This document shows, in pieces, positions 23,882 through 35,867 of a DNA stretch of 64,000 nt. The first letter of the stretch is position 1. Each line of letters begins with the position of its first letter. The stretch comes from Lytechinus pictus (lineage: Eukaryota > Echinodermata > Echinoidea > Temnopleuroida > Toxopneustidae). The position numbers and the translations under genes are program-made. Location: contig NC_087246.1 of assembly GCF_037042905.1 (NCBI RefSeq), positions 36,450,001-36,514,000 on the forward strand, given 5' to 3'. The notes under the pieces were generated by a model. The model ran no database searches and was not told where the DNA came from. It worked only from the letters and a program-made list of their open reading frames with translations.

Positions 23882-23977
23882 TATATATATATATATATAT
23901 AAATGTGTGAAGTTATACATGTACATGTTATACATATATACATGTACATGTTATACACATATATATATATATATATA
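23882..23977. repeat. (TA)n-rich microsatellite with TACATG repeats
   Basis: Two TA runs flank repeated TACATGTACATGTTATACA segments. It follows a hAT-like end (TTACGCCAGTG) at 23867-23877. Confidence 0.85.
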
Positions 23978-24647
23978 ACTCAACAATCGATTAGAGCGCG
24001 GAGCGCAAGCTGATATTTCTTCCGACATGAAAAGTGGACTTTATTACATGGCGTATCTAGCCGGGGCGGCAATGGAGGCACGTGCCCCGGGTGCTACTTT
24101 CAGTGGTGCAAAAACGGGAGATAGATGCAAAGAAAGAAAGGGAAAAAATGAATAGAAAAAGCAAAGGAATTAAGACGCTGAAAAAGGAATACCGCTGACG
24201 GTAATACCCCCGTTCTCTGTACCATTAATGCACTTTTCAACGTAAAAAAATAATCTTGCATGTCTTTACCCAGAGATGAATATTCGTGCAACTTTTAATT
24301 AGTGATATACTTATATTCTCTCCATGAATTCCAACAAACACTCCTTATAAAAAAAAATAGTTTTTCAAACTCAAATGTCATAACTTTTCATCTATAGCTA
24401 CGAGTTTGCATTATTTTTATACCTTTCTTTTCATTAATTCTTGCAAACAGTTCAGAAATATAATTTTCTGGTTTGTCAAAGCTTCTCACCACGCTCTGAT
24501 TTTGATGAGGGAGATAAAAACTCTCCATTAGACATTTTTAGGTGAGGATATACAAAATATCATCTCGCGCTTCGCGCTCACATTAGGGCCTACCCCGGTG
24601 AGATACGTATCCTTTTCATGAATTCCTACAAAAAGCTCCTAAAATTA

Positions 24648-25285
24648 TCCATGCTTTGATTTCCTCCCGTTTAGATTTTTCAAACTCATTGTTCTTTAAC
24701 CTCCCACAAAAAGATTGGACAAAACTTCAACGTCTACAAAACTCTGCTGCCCGTCTCCTAACATACACTAAAAAGTATGACTCCATCTCGCCAATCCTCC
24801 AGTCCTTACATTGGCTGCCTGTTGATAAAAGAATCTCCTTCAAAATTATTTTACTATTATTCAATTTATTCTCTCTTCCCCCACATATCTCCGCAGCTCT
24901 ATCTCAAAATATCAGCCTTCACGCAGTCTCCGCTCATCATTCTGATGCTCTATTGCTCCAGACACCCAGAACCAAACACAAATGGGGGGATGCATTCTCT
25001 GTTATAGGACCAAAGCTATGGAATCGATTGCCTATCCAATTACGCCAAATTTTCATCAACAGAAACATTCAAGTCCCAGTGAAAACTAAATTTTGATCTC
25101 CCATTAACATTCAGGAGAATTCAAATTCTATTCTTTTTCGTTTTCTATTGTTGTTTGGTGTTGTGTTTATTTTTCTACAAGCGCCATGAGCACCGAAAGG
25201 TGGACGCGTGCGCTATTTAAGAAGCCACCAATATTATTATTATTATTGTCATTATTATTATTATAATTATTATCATTATTATTAA
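24648..25285 (+). pseudogene. 5'-truncated LINE (CR1/L2-like), C-terminal reverse transcriptase end
   Basis: The frame 24656-25096 encodes the conserved end of CR1/L2-type ORF2: RLDFSNSLFFNLPQ, LQRLQNSAARLLT, ISPILQSLHWLPV and GPKLWNRLPIQLRQ. The catalytic YADD region is missing. The 3' end runs through GCGCTATTTAAGAAGCC into an (ATT)n tail at 25230-25285. Truncation and tail are typical of target-primed retrotransposition. Confidence 0.9.
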
Positions 25286-26125
25286 GATTTCCCCTCAATA
25301 TTAATTTTTCAGCTCGCCCCTCGTGCTTGCATGAAATGCTTAATTAGACAAGCATCGATATGTCCCGATTGTAGGTCTCAATATCAATAATTTTCGGCTC
25401 GCGCTTCGCGAATGCGTTCATTGTCTGGATATGCATCATGTTAATTATTACAAAAAGTGCTTAGAATATTCCTCTTTAAGATCTTAATACTGAAAATAAT
25501 AGGCACGTGCTTAGCGCTCGCATACGTTGTTTTCGTTAGATACGCATCATTTTCATGATAAAAAACCCCGGACTAGAATAGTATGTTTTATTTTGACTGG
25601 TCGAGTGCAGAGTATATACACAATAGACCTATATTTTGAAAGGGGTGCGATTTTAGCACTTGCCCGGGCCTCGTTTGTTCTAGATACGCCACTGTGGACA
25701 TGGTGGACATTAAATTAAACAATGCGAGCGAATAACGCGAGCTGAATATTATTATGGCCCGACAACTGGACATTCTAAGCAGGTTTTTTAATGTAAATAT
25801 CAAATTATATGTACCTCAGTAAACAATAATTGCAAGCGCGAAGCACAATAAGCTATTTTTTACATGTAGACATAAAAACTAGACATTCCTTTTGCACTTC
25901 TTGTAATAATGAATACGAAGGGTATATCATGCTCAACAATATATTTGTTTTAATATATAATTGATCATGACTGGACGTTGTAAAACAATAAAGGACAAGC
26001 TGTTTGTAGCGCGAACTAAATTTACTGACATAAAAGTGAATATCTTAAAAGCGCTGCCCAACACGTAAGAAACTTGTGAAGATGATAATGGAACAGTCTG
26101 AATGATGCGAGCGCGAAGCGCGAGC

Positions 26126-28933
26126 TAACAATTTTGGCGACTGGGACATATGGCCGGGCAATTTTAATCACTGTACGTAAAAAAGAATGGGCTTGATTGT
26201 AAGGCGATTTAGACCTAAAACCTATATACATTCAAATCTCTCTCGGAACATGAAGCAATTAATTAGAACCGCCCTGTGTGACAGTATATTCTAATCACTG
26301 TCGGTATAGCATATATATACACGGAGTAATGGAACATTCCTTCGTGACCCAACAGTTATATCATTTTTCCGGTAGGCGTCAGTCCGACAGCCTCTTTTCT
26401 TTTCATTTTTTTTATTTCCTTCTTCCACTTTTCTTCTTTCTCTTCTTCCCCATCCTCACTTCTATTTCCCCCCTCTCCCCCTTACCCCGACATGGGAAGG
26501 GGGGGGGGTCATACCCTGTTAGAGACGGCCTTTCAATATCGACGGAAATACAATTATGCTCATTCACAAGAATTTGTTTTAAAATACACGAATTTAAGTG
26601 TATTGTTATGTGATAGTTGTGGTGATGATGTATGACTAATTGTTCCATGGAATTTGAATGTTTCAGTGATTGGATCGAGCAGAAAAGGGAACTTTCGTGA
26701 TTGATAACGTGTGACTAATTACACTATTTCATTTTTCATTATTTTCCCCAAATGAATGATATCATGAGGATATATTATTTTACATTTGTTTTATATTGAT
26801 TTGTTATACTCGTATTTATTAGAAATTTTCATATTGTAATGCTAATTTAATTAATTTATTTTTAGGGACCCCGGGGAAGAACAGGTTGGCTATCAATAGC
26901 CAATCTGAAACGGGTCTATCCCTACGATTCTGTATTACATGCATTGTAAGCTTCATTACTGTTATATTGTTAATTTGTTATATTGTGTTTTTTTTAATTA
27001 TTTGATTATGTAATGTTATTTTGTTTATATTTATGCATTTTTTTTAATCGTGAATATAACCAACCAATATAAACAATACCAGATCGAAGGTAAAGGATGC
27101 TTCATATACGCTGAGGTTTCATATAAATTGTATGAAGAAAATCAATAACCAATTTACATGTTTTCAGGTAAACGAGCTAGAAAAGAACACAAAACACTAT
27201 TTTCACGTAAGGTTCATATAGTAATCAGGGATGTGTAAAAAAAATCAGACTTCTTTTTTACTGTAAAGAACGGAAGGAGGATCGAGAGAGGGGAAGCAGA
27301 AGAAAAGAAAAGAGCGGCCGAAAGAAATGGAAAATGTAAAAGAAAAGTGATATGATTTGAAAGATGTCATGAGCGGATTATATGGCGGAGAAACTGAAAG
27401 AATTATTGACCCCAATCATGGATAAAATTAAATACGATTCCTACCCCTTACAAAAAAACCAATCAAATAAAAATAATAAAAAACCAACAAAGTTTATGGA
27501 TAATAATTTGTAGGTCTAGTAGTCATTATAGTCCGGGGTCTAGGAGTTGAGATGTTTTGGGTTTGCAACTACCCTATCTACCACGTTCCAAAATAAAGTC
27601 CAAAACGGATAGGCCCCGATCGATCGGAGGGGGGGGGGGGCACATGTTGATCATATAGTTTCTCCCCGGGAGTTTCTCATAAGCATCTTACGTGAAGATA
27701 GGCCTACCGAAGATTTTGATGGGATGGGAAATCCGGGATGGGAATATCTTTGTTGGGGGAGCTCGTGGAGAACGTAAAAACACACACACACACACACACA
27801 AAAAAAAAACCACGATGGTGGATGTTTCCATGCCAGCTAGGGGGGGGGGGGGGAGAGAAGGAGAGGTCACTGCCTTTATTCCGAGTTCCTACCCAGCTAT
27901 GCCCCGTGTATGTAAACATGCACATGACACACGAAGGCCTGTGACTACGTGCACGTAACATGACCAGAGTGGAGTTCGGATACATATTACAGCTCCATGA
28001 TATTGCATTACATGGAGCTATATTGCATTCTCTTCTCGAATCAGTCGACGGACAATATCGTGACCAGGTAAAAGAGAATTATCAACAACCACAAGGATAT
28101 ATCTTGTAGTGCATGCAAAGGTAAACTAAAGAAAAGAACAGAGGGAATTTTTTTTTTTTTGGGGGGGGCACAATATAGCTTCTGGAAAATCACGCTCCAT
28201 CCCCGGCCCCCATGATCCACAAAAAAAAACTACTATTACTCTACACTGTAGATCCGAGATTGTATTTGTAGCCCCGGTTTGTCGCGTTCTTTTCTGTTGT
28301 TGTCGTTTTATTTGCTACTAATTTACGTCGCCAAAATATAAATTCATCAAAATCCCATGGTCTGTAAGTCTACAAAGTTCATTATGAGGCATACATGTAG
28401 CATATATATTCAAATGTACAGACCACAGACGGAGTGGACATTCACGAGTTCGACACAGTTTGACAGTATGATCATGGACCTATGATATTCCCCCAGTGTT
28501 ATGCACAAGCGACACACACGGCTACACACTTTCACACAGGCAATAAGCAACGCACATGCATCGATCGCTTATCGCACACACCGAGCGGAGACACAGAAAA
28601 AACCCAAAACAAACTACTAGTAACTTCGCCCACAGATCACGCAAGAAGCGAAATTCCCCGTGGTAAGCTCCGCCTACTTTCTTGCATACATCACAAGGTG
28701 GCGCTATATAATATCGATTTAAATTGGAAACAGAATCATGAATCAACCGTCGAGAAGTGCATTTTTCTCTTCAAACATTGCCTCAGATTTTCAGTTTTTA
28801 AAAACACTTCCCGAACATGTTATGATCCCAAACTTTCACATGGGGATTTTTGAGCTGTTAGTCAAATGTTCATACCATTTTCAAAAAGCAATATGATAAT
28901 TTTTTCAATTGCTCACAAAGTGAAACAATCCCT
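26126..28933. other. Right part of the TTAA insertion, no gene seen
   Basis: AT-rich sequence with a (CA)n tract at 27781-27801, poly-G tracts near 26502, 27629 and 27841, and a poly-T/G run near 28148. No open frame with recognisable content. Confidence 0.5.
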
Positions 28934-29339
28934 TTAAGTCAAAAATCTAAGCATTTTGTCTTAGTTTTCTGTCTAAGACAAAATTCTTAGCCAAAATGCG
29001 TATTCCATAAAGAATTGGCTAAGAATTTTGTCGAAGAATTTGGCTAAGAATTTTTGCGCAACTAAGACAGATTTAGGATGAATGGCTAAGTAACTTTTCT
29101 TAAATATGCAGAGTCTGTATTTCATAAATTCTAAATGGCTAAGAATTTTGCCCTAACTTTAAGACAGTTGTGAGTTGTCTTAATTGCTTTAAGACAACGT
29201 TTAAATCCAACAAATCATGGCCAATTTTTTTTTAGAATTTATACCTATATTGCATTTCGAGCTACTTCCTCAGTTTTTAACCAATTTTCATGAAATTTGG
29301 AACACACATTGGTCTTAAGGTAAGGAGGTGTAAGAATTT

Positions 29340-30480
29340 TTTTTTTGCTTTTTCAGAAATTGTGTTGCCATGGTAACAGTATATTATGGCCAAAATTTAA
29401 AATTTAAATTACTTCATCGGTTTTCTACCAATTCTCATGAAAGTTGGCTCACACATTGGATTTGAGGAAAAGATGTGCAAGACACAATTTTGCATGTGTC
29501 GGAAATTGTGTTGCCATGGTAACAGTATATTATGGCAAAAATTATGTATAAATCTTGCTATTCCAACTACTTCCTCAGTTTTTAACCAATTCTCATGAAA
29601 TGTGGCACAAACATTAGTCTTGATGTGAAGATGTGCAAAACATATTTTATGCCTATATACAAAAATTGCGTTGCCATGGTAACAACATATTAAATAACGA
29701 AAATTAGGTGAAAAATTTGTGGTTTTAACAAGTTTACAATATTTCAACCACTTCTCATGATGTTTGCCACAGACATAAGTCTTGAGGTAAAGATGTGCAA
29801 GACACATTTTCGTATGTGTCGGAAATTGTGTTGCCATGGTAACGGTATATTAGGGCAAAAATTATGTAAAAATCTTGCAGTTCCAACGACTTCTTCAGTT
29901 TTTAATCAATTCTCATGAAATGTGGCACAAACGTTAGTCTTGATGTGAAGATGTGCAAAGTATATTTTATGCCTTTATAAAAAATTGCGTTGCCATGGCA
30001 ACAAATAAAATAACAAAAACTAGATGAAAATCTTGTAATTTGAATTACTTTATCAGTTTTCAACTGGTCAATTCTCCTAAAATGTTGGCGCACACAATAG
30101 TCTTGAGTTGAAGATGTCTAAGATATACTTTTGCCTGTATCAGAATTTGTGTTGCTATGGTAACAACATATTATATAAAGAAATTAGGTGAAAATCTTGT
30201 GGTTTGAATCCCTTTATTAGTTTTACCAATTCTTATAAAAGTTGGCTCACACATTGATTTTGAGGTGTAGATCTGCAAGACATATGTTTGAAAATTTGTT
30301 GCCATGGTAACAGCATATCAGATCAATAAATGTGTAAACAGCATGATGTGTATTGAACTACTTCTTCATTTTATGACATTGGCCTATATGTCCATGAAAT
30401 GTAGGTTTTGAGCTAAAATAATCTGCAAGACACATTTTCTCATTCATCAAAATATGTGTTTGTATGATAACTACATGTAT
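29340..30480 (+). repeat. Tandem 146-162-bp repeat with an RFX X-box in each unit
   Basis: Seven units carry GTTGCCATGGTAAC or a one-base variant, starting at 29364, 29510, 29670, 29830, 29989, 30151 and 30298. A degenerate eighth lies near 30459. The 29989 copy is GTTGCCATGGCAAC. Between them recur TTCTCATGAAATGTGGCACA and TTGAGGTGAAGATGTGCAAG-like tracts. Minus-strand frames here (for example 29409-29837) are translations of the repeat. Confidence 0.9.
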
Positions 30481-30639
30481 ACGCCAAAAAAGATTAAGAC
30501 AATGGTCAATGCGAACTTTTGTTTGGCTACATAGAGAACTACATGTAGCTGAGCCTGAGGGCTTAGTTCTATTTTTTTTTTGGGGGGGGGGCTAGACCTC
30601 AAGATTTCGAACTATACAGCCCCTAGTTTAGATCTAAGC

Positions 30640-31830
30640 CTAGATCAAGATTCTTTAGTCCTAGAAATAACCCAATGCTAGATCCCTAGCCTACTTCCTT
30701 TCTCAGGCCTAACGTTAGATGAGTAGAACTAGACTAGATCTAGCCTACATTTACTATTTTTAGATCTAGAATCTACATTGAGATAGAGTCTACAAGTCTC
30801 TAGATCTACACCTATTACTATGACCCTATGTACACCTAGATTGGTATAGTTCTAGATCTAGATAGGGTCTAACTTTTAGTCTAAGTGAGTAAGTCATTTA
30901 GTCTAGATCTAGGCCTAGGTTAGAGATTTCTAGATCAAACAGTAGACTAGATCAGCCAGTCCTAACGTTAGGGCTACCGGATAGGCTAGAAAATAAAATC
31001 TAGAATGAATAGAAGAAAGTACAGGCTAGGCCGCCTAGGCCCTAGATCTAAATTCTTATATAAATCTAGGCCCTAGTCTAGACTGAGCTGTTGCCAGTGT
31101 TGGTCTAGGTTTAGGCCTGTTTTCTAGTCCTGGAAACCTAGATCTAAACAAGTCCTCAAAATGTATGAAATAAAAACTCCAAACAAACAGATGGACCTAA
31201 AGCAGGAGTAGATCTAGATAGATGTCTAGACTACTACTAGGACTAGATCTAACTTTAGGCATAGTTGGCAAGCAATGCATAGCGATATATCTAGCACTGT
31301 TGACAGGAATAACCGTCGTTTCTGGGGATTTATTTAAAAGTTTCTGACATTTACTGTCATATCACATTGGTGAGACTAGGCCAACGTAACGTTAGACTGT
31401 TTATATAGTGTCGTACTCGTAATACTAAAATAGCGGAACAACCAAAATACAGTCGGAGACTGAAGCTTTTGGTCTAAGTCAGATCTATTCTAGACCTACA
31501 TGTAGATCTAGATAGATCTATCCCTGTCTTAAGGCTAAGCCAGGCTAAGTCCTGCATGTTCTAGGCCTAGACCAATACTAATATAGGTCTATCGTTAGAT
31601 CTAGGCCTAGTATTTAGCTTCAGTCTCAGTTGCTCCACTACGGCACTAGACTAACAAAGTTACGTTTTGCTTCAGCCTTCAGGAAAGTAAAAAGTAAAAA
31701 CAATGTTCAATTCTCCTCCAAACAGACGGATATTAGTTGTAGATCTTGGGCCTAGGCTAGATCTAGGCCTAATGTTAGACCCAAGACTAGTCTCAAAAGT
31801 TACAAATGTTTTCCCTTAGACCCTAGGTCT
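30640..31830. repeat. CTAG-rich low-complexity tract
   Basis: About 1.2 kb is built largely from CTAG, AGATCT and TAGGCCTAG words in irregular order, without a fixed period. Density is highest at 30640-30960 and 31190-31260. No coding potential. Confidence 0.85.
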
Positions 31831-32429
31831 ACTTCAACTGAAGTAGAATAAAGATGTCGAGATGAATCTACCCTATCCCATTTAGATTTTGACAAACAAT
31901 ACATGAAAAGTAATGAATGGGACTGATACATAAAAAACTGTGCAAGTCACTCGGTTTGGGATTGAAATGTTTTGGTAATTAACAAAATATAGAATAATCT
32001 GAATAAAGAATTCTTACCATATATGGGTGATGAATGCTCTTCTTTTACTACAATAGTTGTAATTAGTTTCAATAAAATCAAACTTGTTAAGAAAAAACAA
32101 CTTCAATGACATTTTTGCTATTTTGTTGCAGTCACCCCTGCAGCAGTTTAGAAGGTCATAGAATTTGACTTTGAGACTTTGGCTTAGCCATATCGTCTGA
32201 CTTGAGACAAATGTCTTAAAGTTTATAGAATATCGTTAGGGAAGATTTCTTAGACAAGCAAAATGCTAAGACAAATTGCTAAGACTTAAGCAAGAAGCTT
32301 ATCTCGTTTATGGAATACGGGCCCAGGGGCTGCCAACTGGCAGCAGCCGGCCGGCGCGGCCCCGCCGGCCGGGCCGGGCGCCTCTTGATCCAATCCCTCG
32401 CGACCCGCGGAAAATCAAATAGCTGGAGG

Positions 32430-32436
32430 AGAGAGC

Positions 32437-32463
<27 letters not shown>
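32430..32463. repeat. (GA)n microsatellite
   Basis: A run of GA dinucleotides just outside the right end of the split element, beside a GC-rich patch (32340-32410). Confidence 0.9.
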
Positions 32464-32467
<4 letters not shown>

Positions 32468-32594
32468 TGAGGCTCGAGGGATGACGGTACCAAAAAAGTC
32501 ATCAGAATTCATAGTAAAATAAATATGGTTCAATCACCCCTCGAGGACCAGGGGCCCGGGGTGGTTTTTTTTCTTATAGTCATTGAATGATTCT

Positions 32595-33185
32595 AGGACA
32601 TCTACCCCCTGGACATCTACCCCCCGGACATCTACCCCCCGGACATCTACCCCCCGGACATCTACCCCCCGGACATCTACCCCCCCGGACATTTACCCCC
32701 CGGACATCTACCCCCCCCCGGACATTTACCCCCCCGTATCCAAAATATCCGTGAGTAGATGCCGGGGGGGGGGGGGGGTAGCTGTCTGGGGGGGGGGGTA
32801 AATGTCCGGGGGGTAGATGTCCGGGGGGTAAATGTCCGGGGGGTAGATGTCCGGGGGGTAAATGTCCGGGGGGTAGATGTCCGGGGGGTAGATGTCCGGG
32901 GGGTAGATGTCCGGGGGGTAAATGTCCGGGGGGTAGATGTCCGGGGGGTAGATGTCCGGGGGGTAAATGTCTGGGGGGTAGATGTCCGGGGGGTTAATGT
33001 CCGGGGGGTAGATGTCCGGGGGGTAGATGTCCGGGGGTACTTGTCCGGGGGGTAGATGTCCGGGGGGTAGATGTCCAGGGGGTACTTGTCCTAGGGGGTA
33101 GATGTCCTAAGGGGGTGGATGTCCGGGGGGTGGATGTCCGGGTGGTGGATGTCCGGGGGTGGATGTCCAGGGGGTAGATGTCCGG
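32595..33185. repeat. Foldback minisatellite, 15-bp unit
   Basis: The left arm (32595-32730) repeats GGACATCTACCCCCC. The right arm (32761-33185) repeats its inverse, GGGGGGTAGATGTCC, about 27 times with TAA/TAG variants. About 30 bp separates the arms. Open frames across it are repeat translations. Confidence 0.95.
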
Positions 33186-33269
33186 ATACGCATTCGAACA
33201 TATTCCAACCAATAAAATTTTAGCGATCCGAGGTCAGAATAGTTGTAAGACTACTGAAATCAAAATTCA

Positions 33270-33505
33270 GTGTGGTTCAAGCCTCAATGTAGGAATAATG
33301 AAAGCAAATTCAATTCCAAATCGTAATGACGTCATCATCGGCTGCGACTTTAAGCCGATCATGGACTTTACTCCGACAGGGCTTGCCGCAAAACAAGATT
33401 ATTCTGTCGAACTTCAAATAAAGTAATTTTTCTTTTTGGAACATTCATAGTTAATGCAAAATGTGATTTATCAAATCGGATATCGCACAGTGTGAGACGG
33501 TTAAG
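33270..33505 (+). repeat. Dispersed repeat, copy 1
   Basis: It shares ordered blocks with 45660-45922: TAATGACGTCAT, GGCTnCGAnTT, TTTACTCC, then CAAATAAA and AAATCGGAT, AACAGT/CACAGT. Both could be diverged MITEs; the ends are not clear. Confidence 0.5.
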
Positions 33506-33603
33506 GCAACCCATAATTGTTTGTCATGGATCCCCCTACTTTCTAGGGTGGTTTTCCTCACATTTTACAATGTATACTACTCATGTGATTTTTTTCCTAT
33601 TAA

Positions 33604-34193
33604 AGGGGAATCCAATCCAAATAAAAACTTGTTTTTATAGGGAAAAGAAAAATCAGACAAGTTGATAGGTGAAAGTTTGAACAATATTGGACAAACAACA
33701 AGAAAGTAATGAATTTTTAAAATTGTAAATATTGGTAATCACTATACCCAATGGAGACTTGAAATTGGCCGCATATGGGATGTCATAGTGATGTAAGGCA
33801 AGGACTACTCTTCCATGTACTCCAATACATATTTTGGCAAAAATGTCATTTTTCCCAAAAGTTTTATTTCAAATTATATTTTTCTTTCATGAGGACATAA
33901 AACAATATACTACCTGGGTTATATTTAGATTACTGCCCCAGGGGAATGGGTACTTAGGAGAACAAATCCCTGATAATAAAGTACATGGCCTATGGGAAAG
34001 TTGTCCTTGCCCCTTGTCATAATTTACTCACTCAGTTGCCAATTTGAAATCTACATAGTATTAGTGATCTCAACTTTAAAGCAGCTATAACTTTCTTATT
34101 GCTTGTCCGATTTCTTTCAAACTTTCACCATTCTGTTTAATTTATTTTTCTCCTTCCCAACACAACATTTTATGACCAAGGCTTGATTCCCCT
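33604..34193 (-). mobile_element. TTAA-flanked MITE, family 1, copy C
   Basis: TTAA at 33600-33603 and 34194-34197. The ends are AGGGGAATCCAATCC and GGCTTGATTCCCCT. It matches copy B in orientation. Confidence 0.85.
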
Positions 34194-34197
34194 TTAA

Positions 34198-35860
34198 CAT
34201 GATTAAATTGAATTGAAATTGAGACGCCCAGCAAAGGCAGCAATGACAAAACATGCGGTCAGGCGCCGGTATCTGACAGGATATATAGCAGCTAGGTTAG
34301 CTCGACGGGCTTTTATTTTTTTAATGGGATATTTTCAACATGAACCTCCATCTTTTCTTCGCTTCTCAATAATATGAATAATTATTTAAATGTCAATCTT
34401 TTGTAAATTCTTGATCCACCCCTGGTCCCATTGCGTTGAGTGACGGAAGACCGGGAGTGGTTTATTTTTATAATTCCATTGAATAATTGAATAATATAAT
34501 TCCATTGAATAATTGAATAACAGAGATAATCTAGATTTAAGCGAGCCATAATTATATATCATATATTTTGTTTATTTTCCTCTTTTTTCTCACCCCCTCC
34601 CCATTTTGCCCCATGTAGCTGTGCCCCTGCATGGCAGTATATAGCCTAGGCCTACATCTTGGTATAGGCCTACAAGAAGACGAGGTTGTATAATTGATGA
34701 TCAAACATAATTATCATTTTAAATGCCAGAATAGATATTTGTAGCATTCGCAGCCTATTCTGTTGTGTGAAACTTCCAAATTTCATCACAAAATGTATAA
34801 GCTTTAATAACGCACCGTAAATATAGAGTTGATCAATCATTTAGTAACATCACTGCCCCTACTACTGTTTCTTTCCCTGTGAAATAAAAATGAGTGGTTT
34901 GAATAAAGTTTTTATTTCTGACAAAAAAACCAAAACACTCGGTCGCTATGTTCCCTTACATATCTACAAATCTAAGTGCCCTCAATCTTCACTTCAAGCA
35001 GGCCTATTTTTTTATGTTATTCACTGATGCAAATAACAAATTTTATGTCCATAAATGTTATGCCCTCTCGTTGGTTTTCGGAAATTAAGCCGTCATAGAC
35101 TCCAATACTGTGTTTTTTTAATTAATAAAGTTACCTAATGAAGGATAATCCTACTTCTACCTTTATATTTTTGTGTGCAGAAAATTCAGTTTTGATGCAC
35201 AAATACAAGAAGAAAAAAAACTCTGCCTTGGTTATTAATATCACTCTTGACTTTCCCCCGTCAGTTGCTAATTCGCCTTCTCAACTTAATTGGCCCGAAG
35301 TTAAATGTGTTAAAAAGTTCCCGGCTATGCCATGCTTCTTACTTCAATAAAATAATAAAATTAATGGATTCCTATATCTACTGACTAATTCTATGGGAAT
35401 GAGAAACATAAAAGCTCGAAATAATTATCTGTCAGAACATCTTTGTCTACGGGAAAGAGAAGATTTGGTGTTAGTTTAGGCCCACGTTCCGTACTACTAA
35501 ACATAGATCCGAAAGTGAAAATAATTATAATGCATTTACCCTTACCAAATTTATCATAAAATAACATTTTTTTTCTAATTAATACTGCCGAAATAGCACC
35601 AGCGATCACAAACACAATCGCCACATATCCAGTGGGTAAGTTTGGAGCATAGGCTCCATAATTATGTACAGTCTTTGACGGGGGCGGTGCGACATGTGGG
35701 GGTGACCTTTCCTAATGATTATCAAATAAAAAAATAGAGGGAAAAGGGAAAAAGGAGGACTGAAGCCGAGGTAAATGGTATAAGATCAAAATTATCAGCC
35801 TTAAATAAGATATAAATTTAATAATTAAATTGTCCCTTTTTTCAGAATGGAATATCGACA
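34198..35860. other. No gene recognised
   Basis: AT-rich spacer. CTTGATCCACCCCTG near 34409-34424 resembles a hAT-like end. Two short frames near 35138-35624 have no recognisable content. Confidence 0.5.
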
Positions 35861-35867
35861 AGTTTCA

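Larger units (their letters stand above)
18705..26125. repeat. Hairpin-core repeat cluster 1
   Basis: About twenty degenerate copies of a roughly 100-115-bp unit carry the core GCGAGCGCGAAGCGCGAGC. Full or near-full cores on the plus strand start near 18705, 22201, 22664, 22764, 22877 and 26106; worn ones lie near 19129, 21827, 21935, 22036, 22989, 23190, 23995, 25722 and 25834. Minus-strand cores lie near 24565, 25388 and 25511. After each core comes CTGAAAATTTTTGATATTC, then a phrase like GACCTGAAAAGGGACATTC. Spacers vary and contain other insertions. Confidence 0.85.
17131..28933. mobile_element. 11.8-kb TTAA-flanked insertion
   Basis: TTAA occurs at both borders (17127-17130, 28934-28937). 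The short inverted ends are AGGGATCGTTTAACATTGTG on the left and, inverted, AGGGATTGTTTCACTTTGTG on the right. Removing the insert plus one TTAA restores a continuous end of the surrounding element that matches its other end. No transposase is visible inside. Contents are a hairpin-core repeat cluster, a hAT-like MITE, a LINE fragment, a SINE fragment and many poly-G/C tracts. It may be a small TTAA element swollen by later insertions. Confidence 0.75.
28938..32324. mobile_element. Main body and right end of the split inverted-repeat element
   Basis: The right end, inverse of GGGCCCGTATTCCATAAACG, lies at 32305-32324. Next to both ends is sequence dominated by TCTTAG/CTAAG words. The interior holds the X-box tandem array (29340-30480) and the CTAG-rich tract (30640-31830). 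No transposase frame was found, so the element is non-autonomous or decayed. Confidence 0.75.

Noticed and set aside
29409..30093. 142- and 63-codon minus-strand frames with repeated peptides
   Set aside because: They follow the X-box tandem repeat period; the similarity between segments is the DNA repeat, not a protein repeat.
29364..30311. Regularly spaced short repeats resembling a CRISPR array
   Set aside because: The spacers are themselves homologous (tandem repeat), there are no cas genes, and the DNA is metazoan.
32583..33212. Open frames with repeated RTSTP or VRGVD peptides
   Set aside because: Translations of the 15-bp foldback minisatellite.
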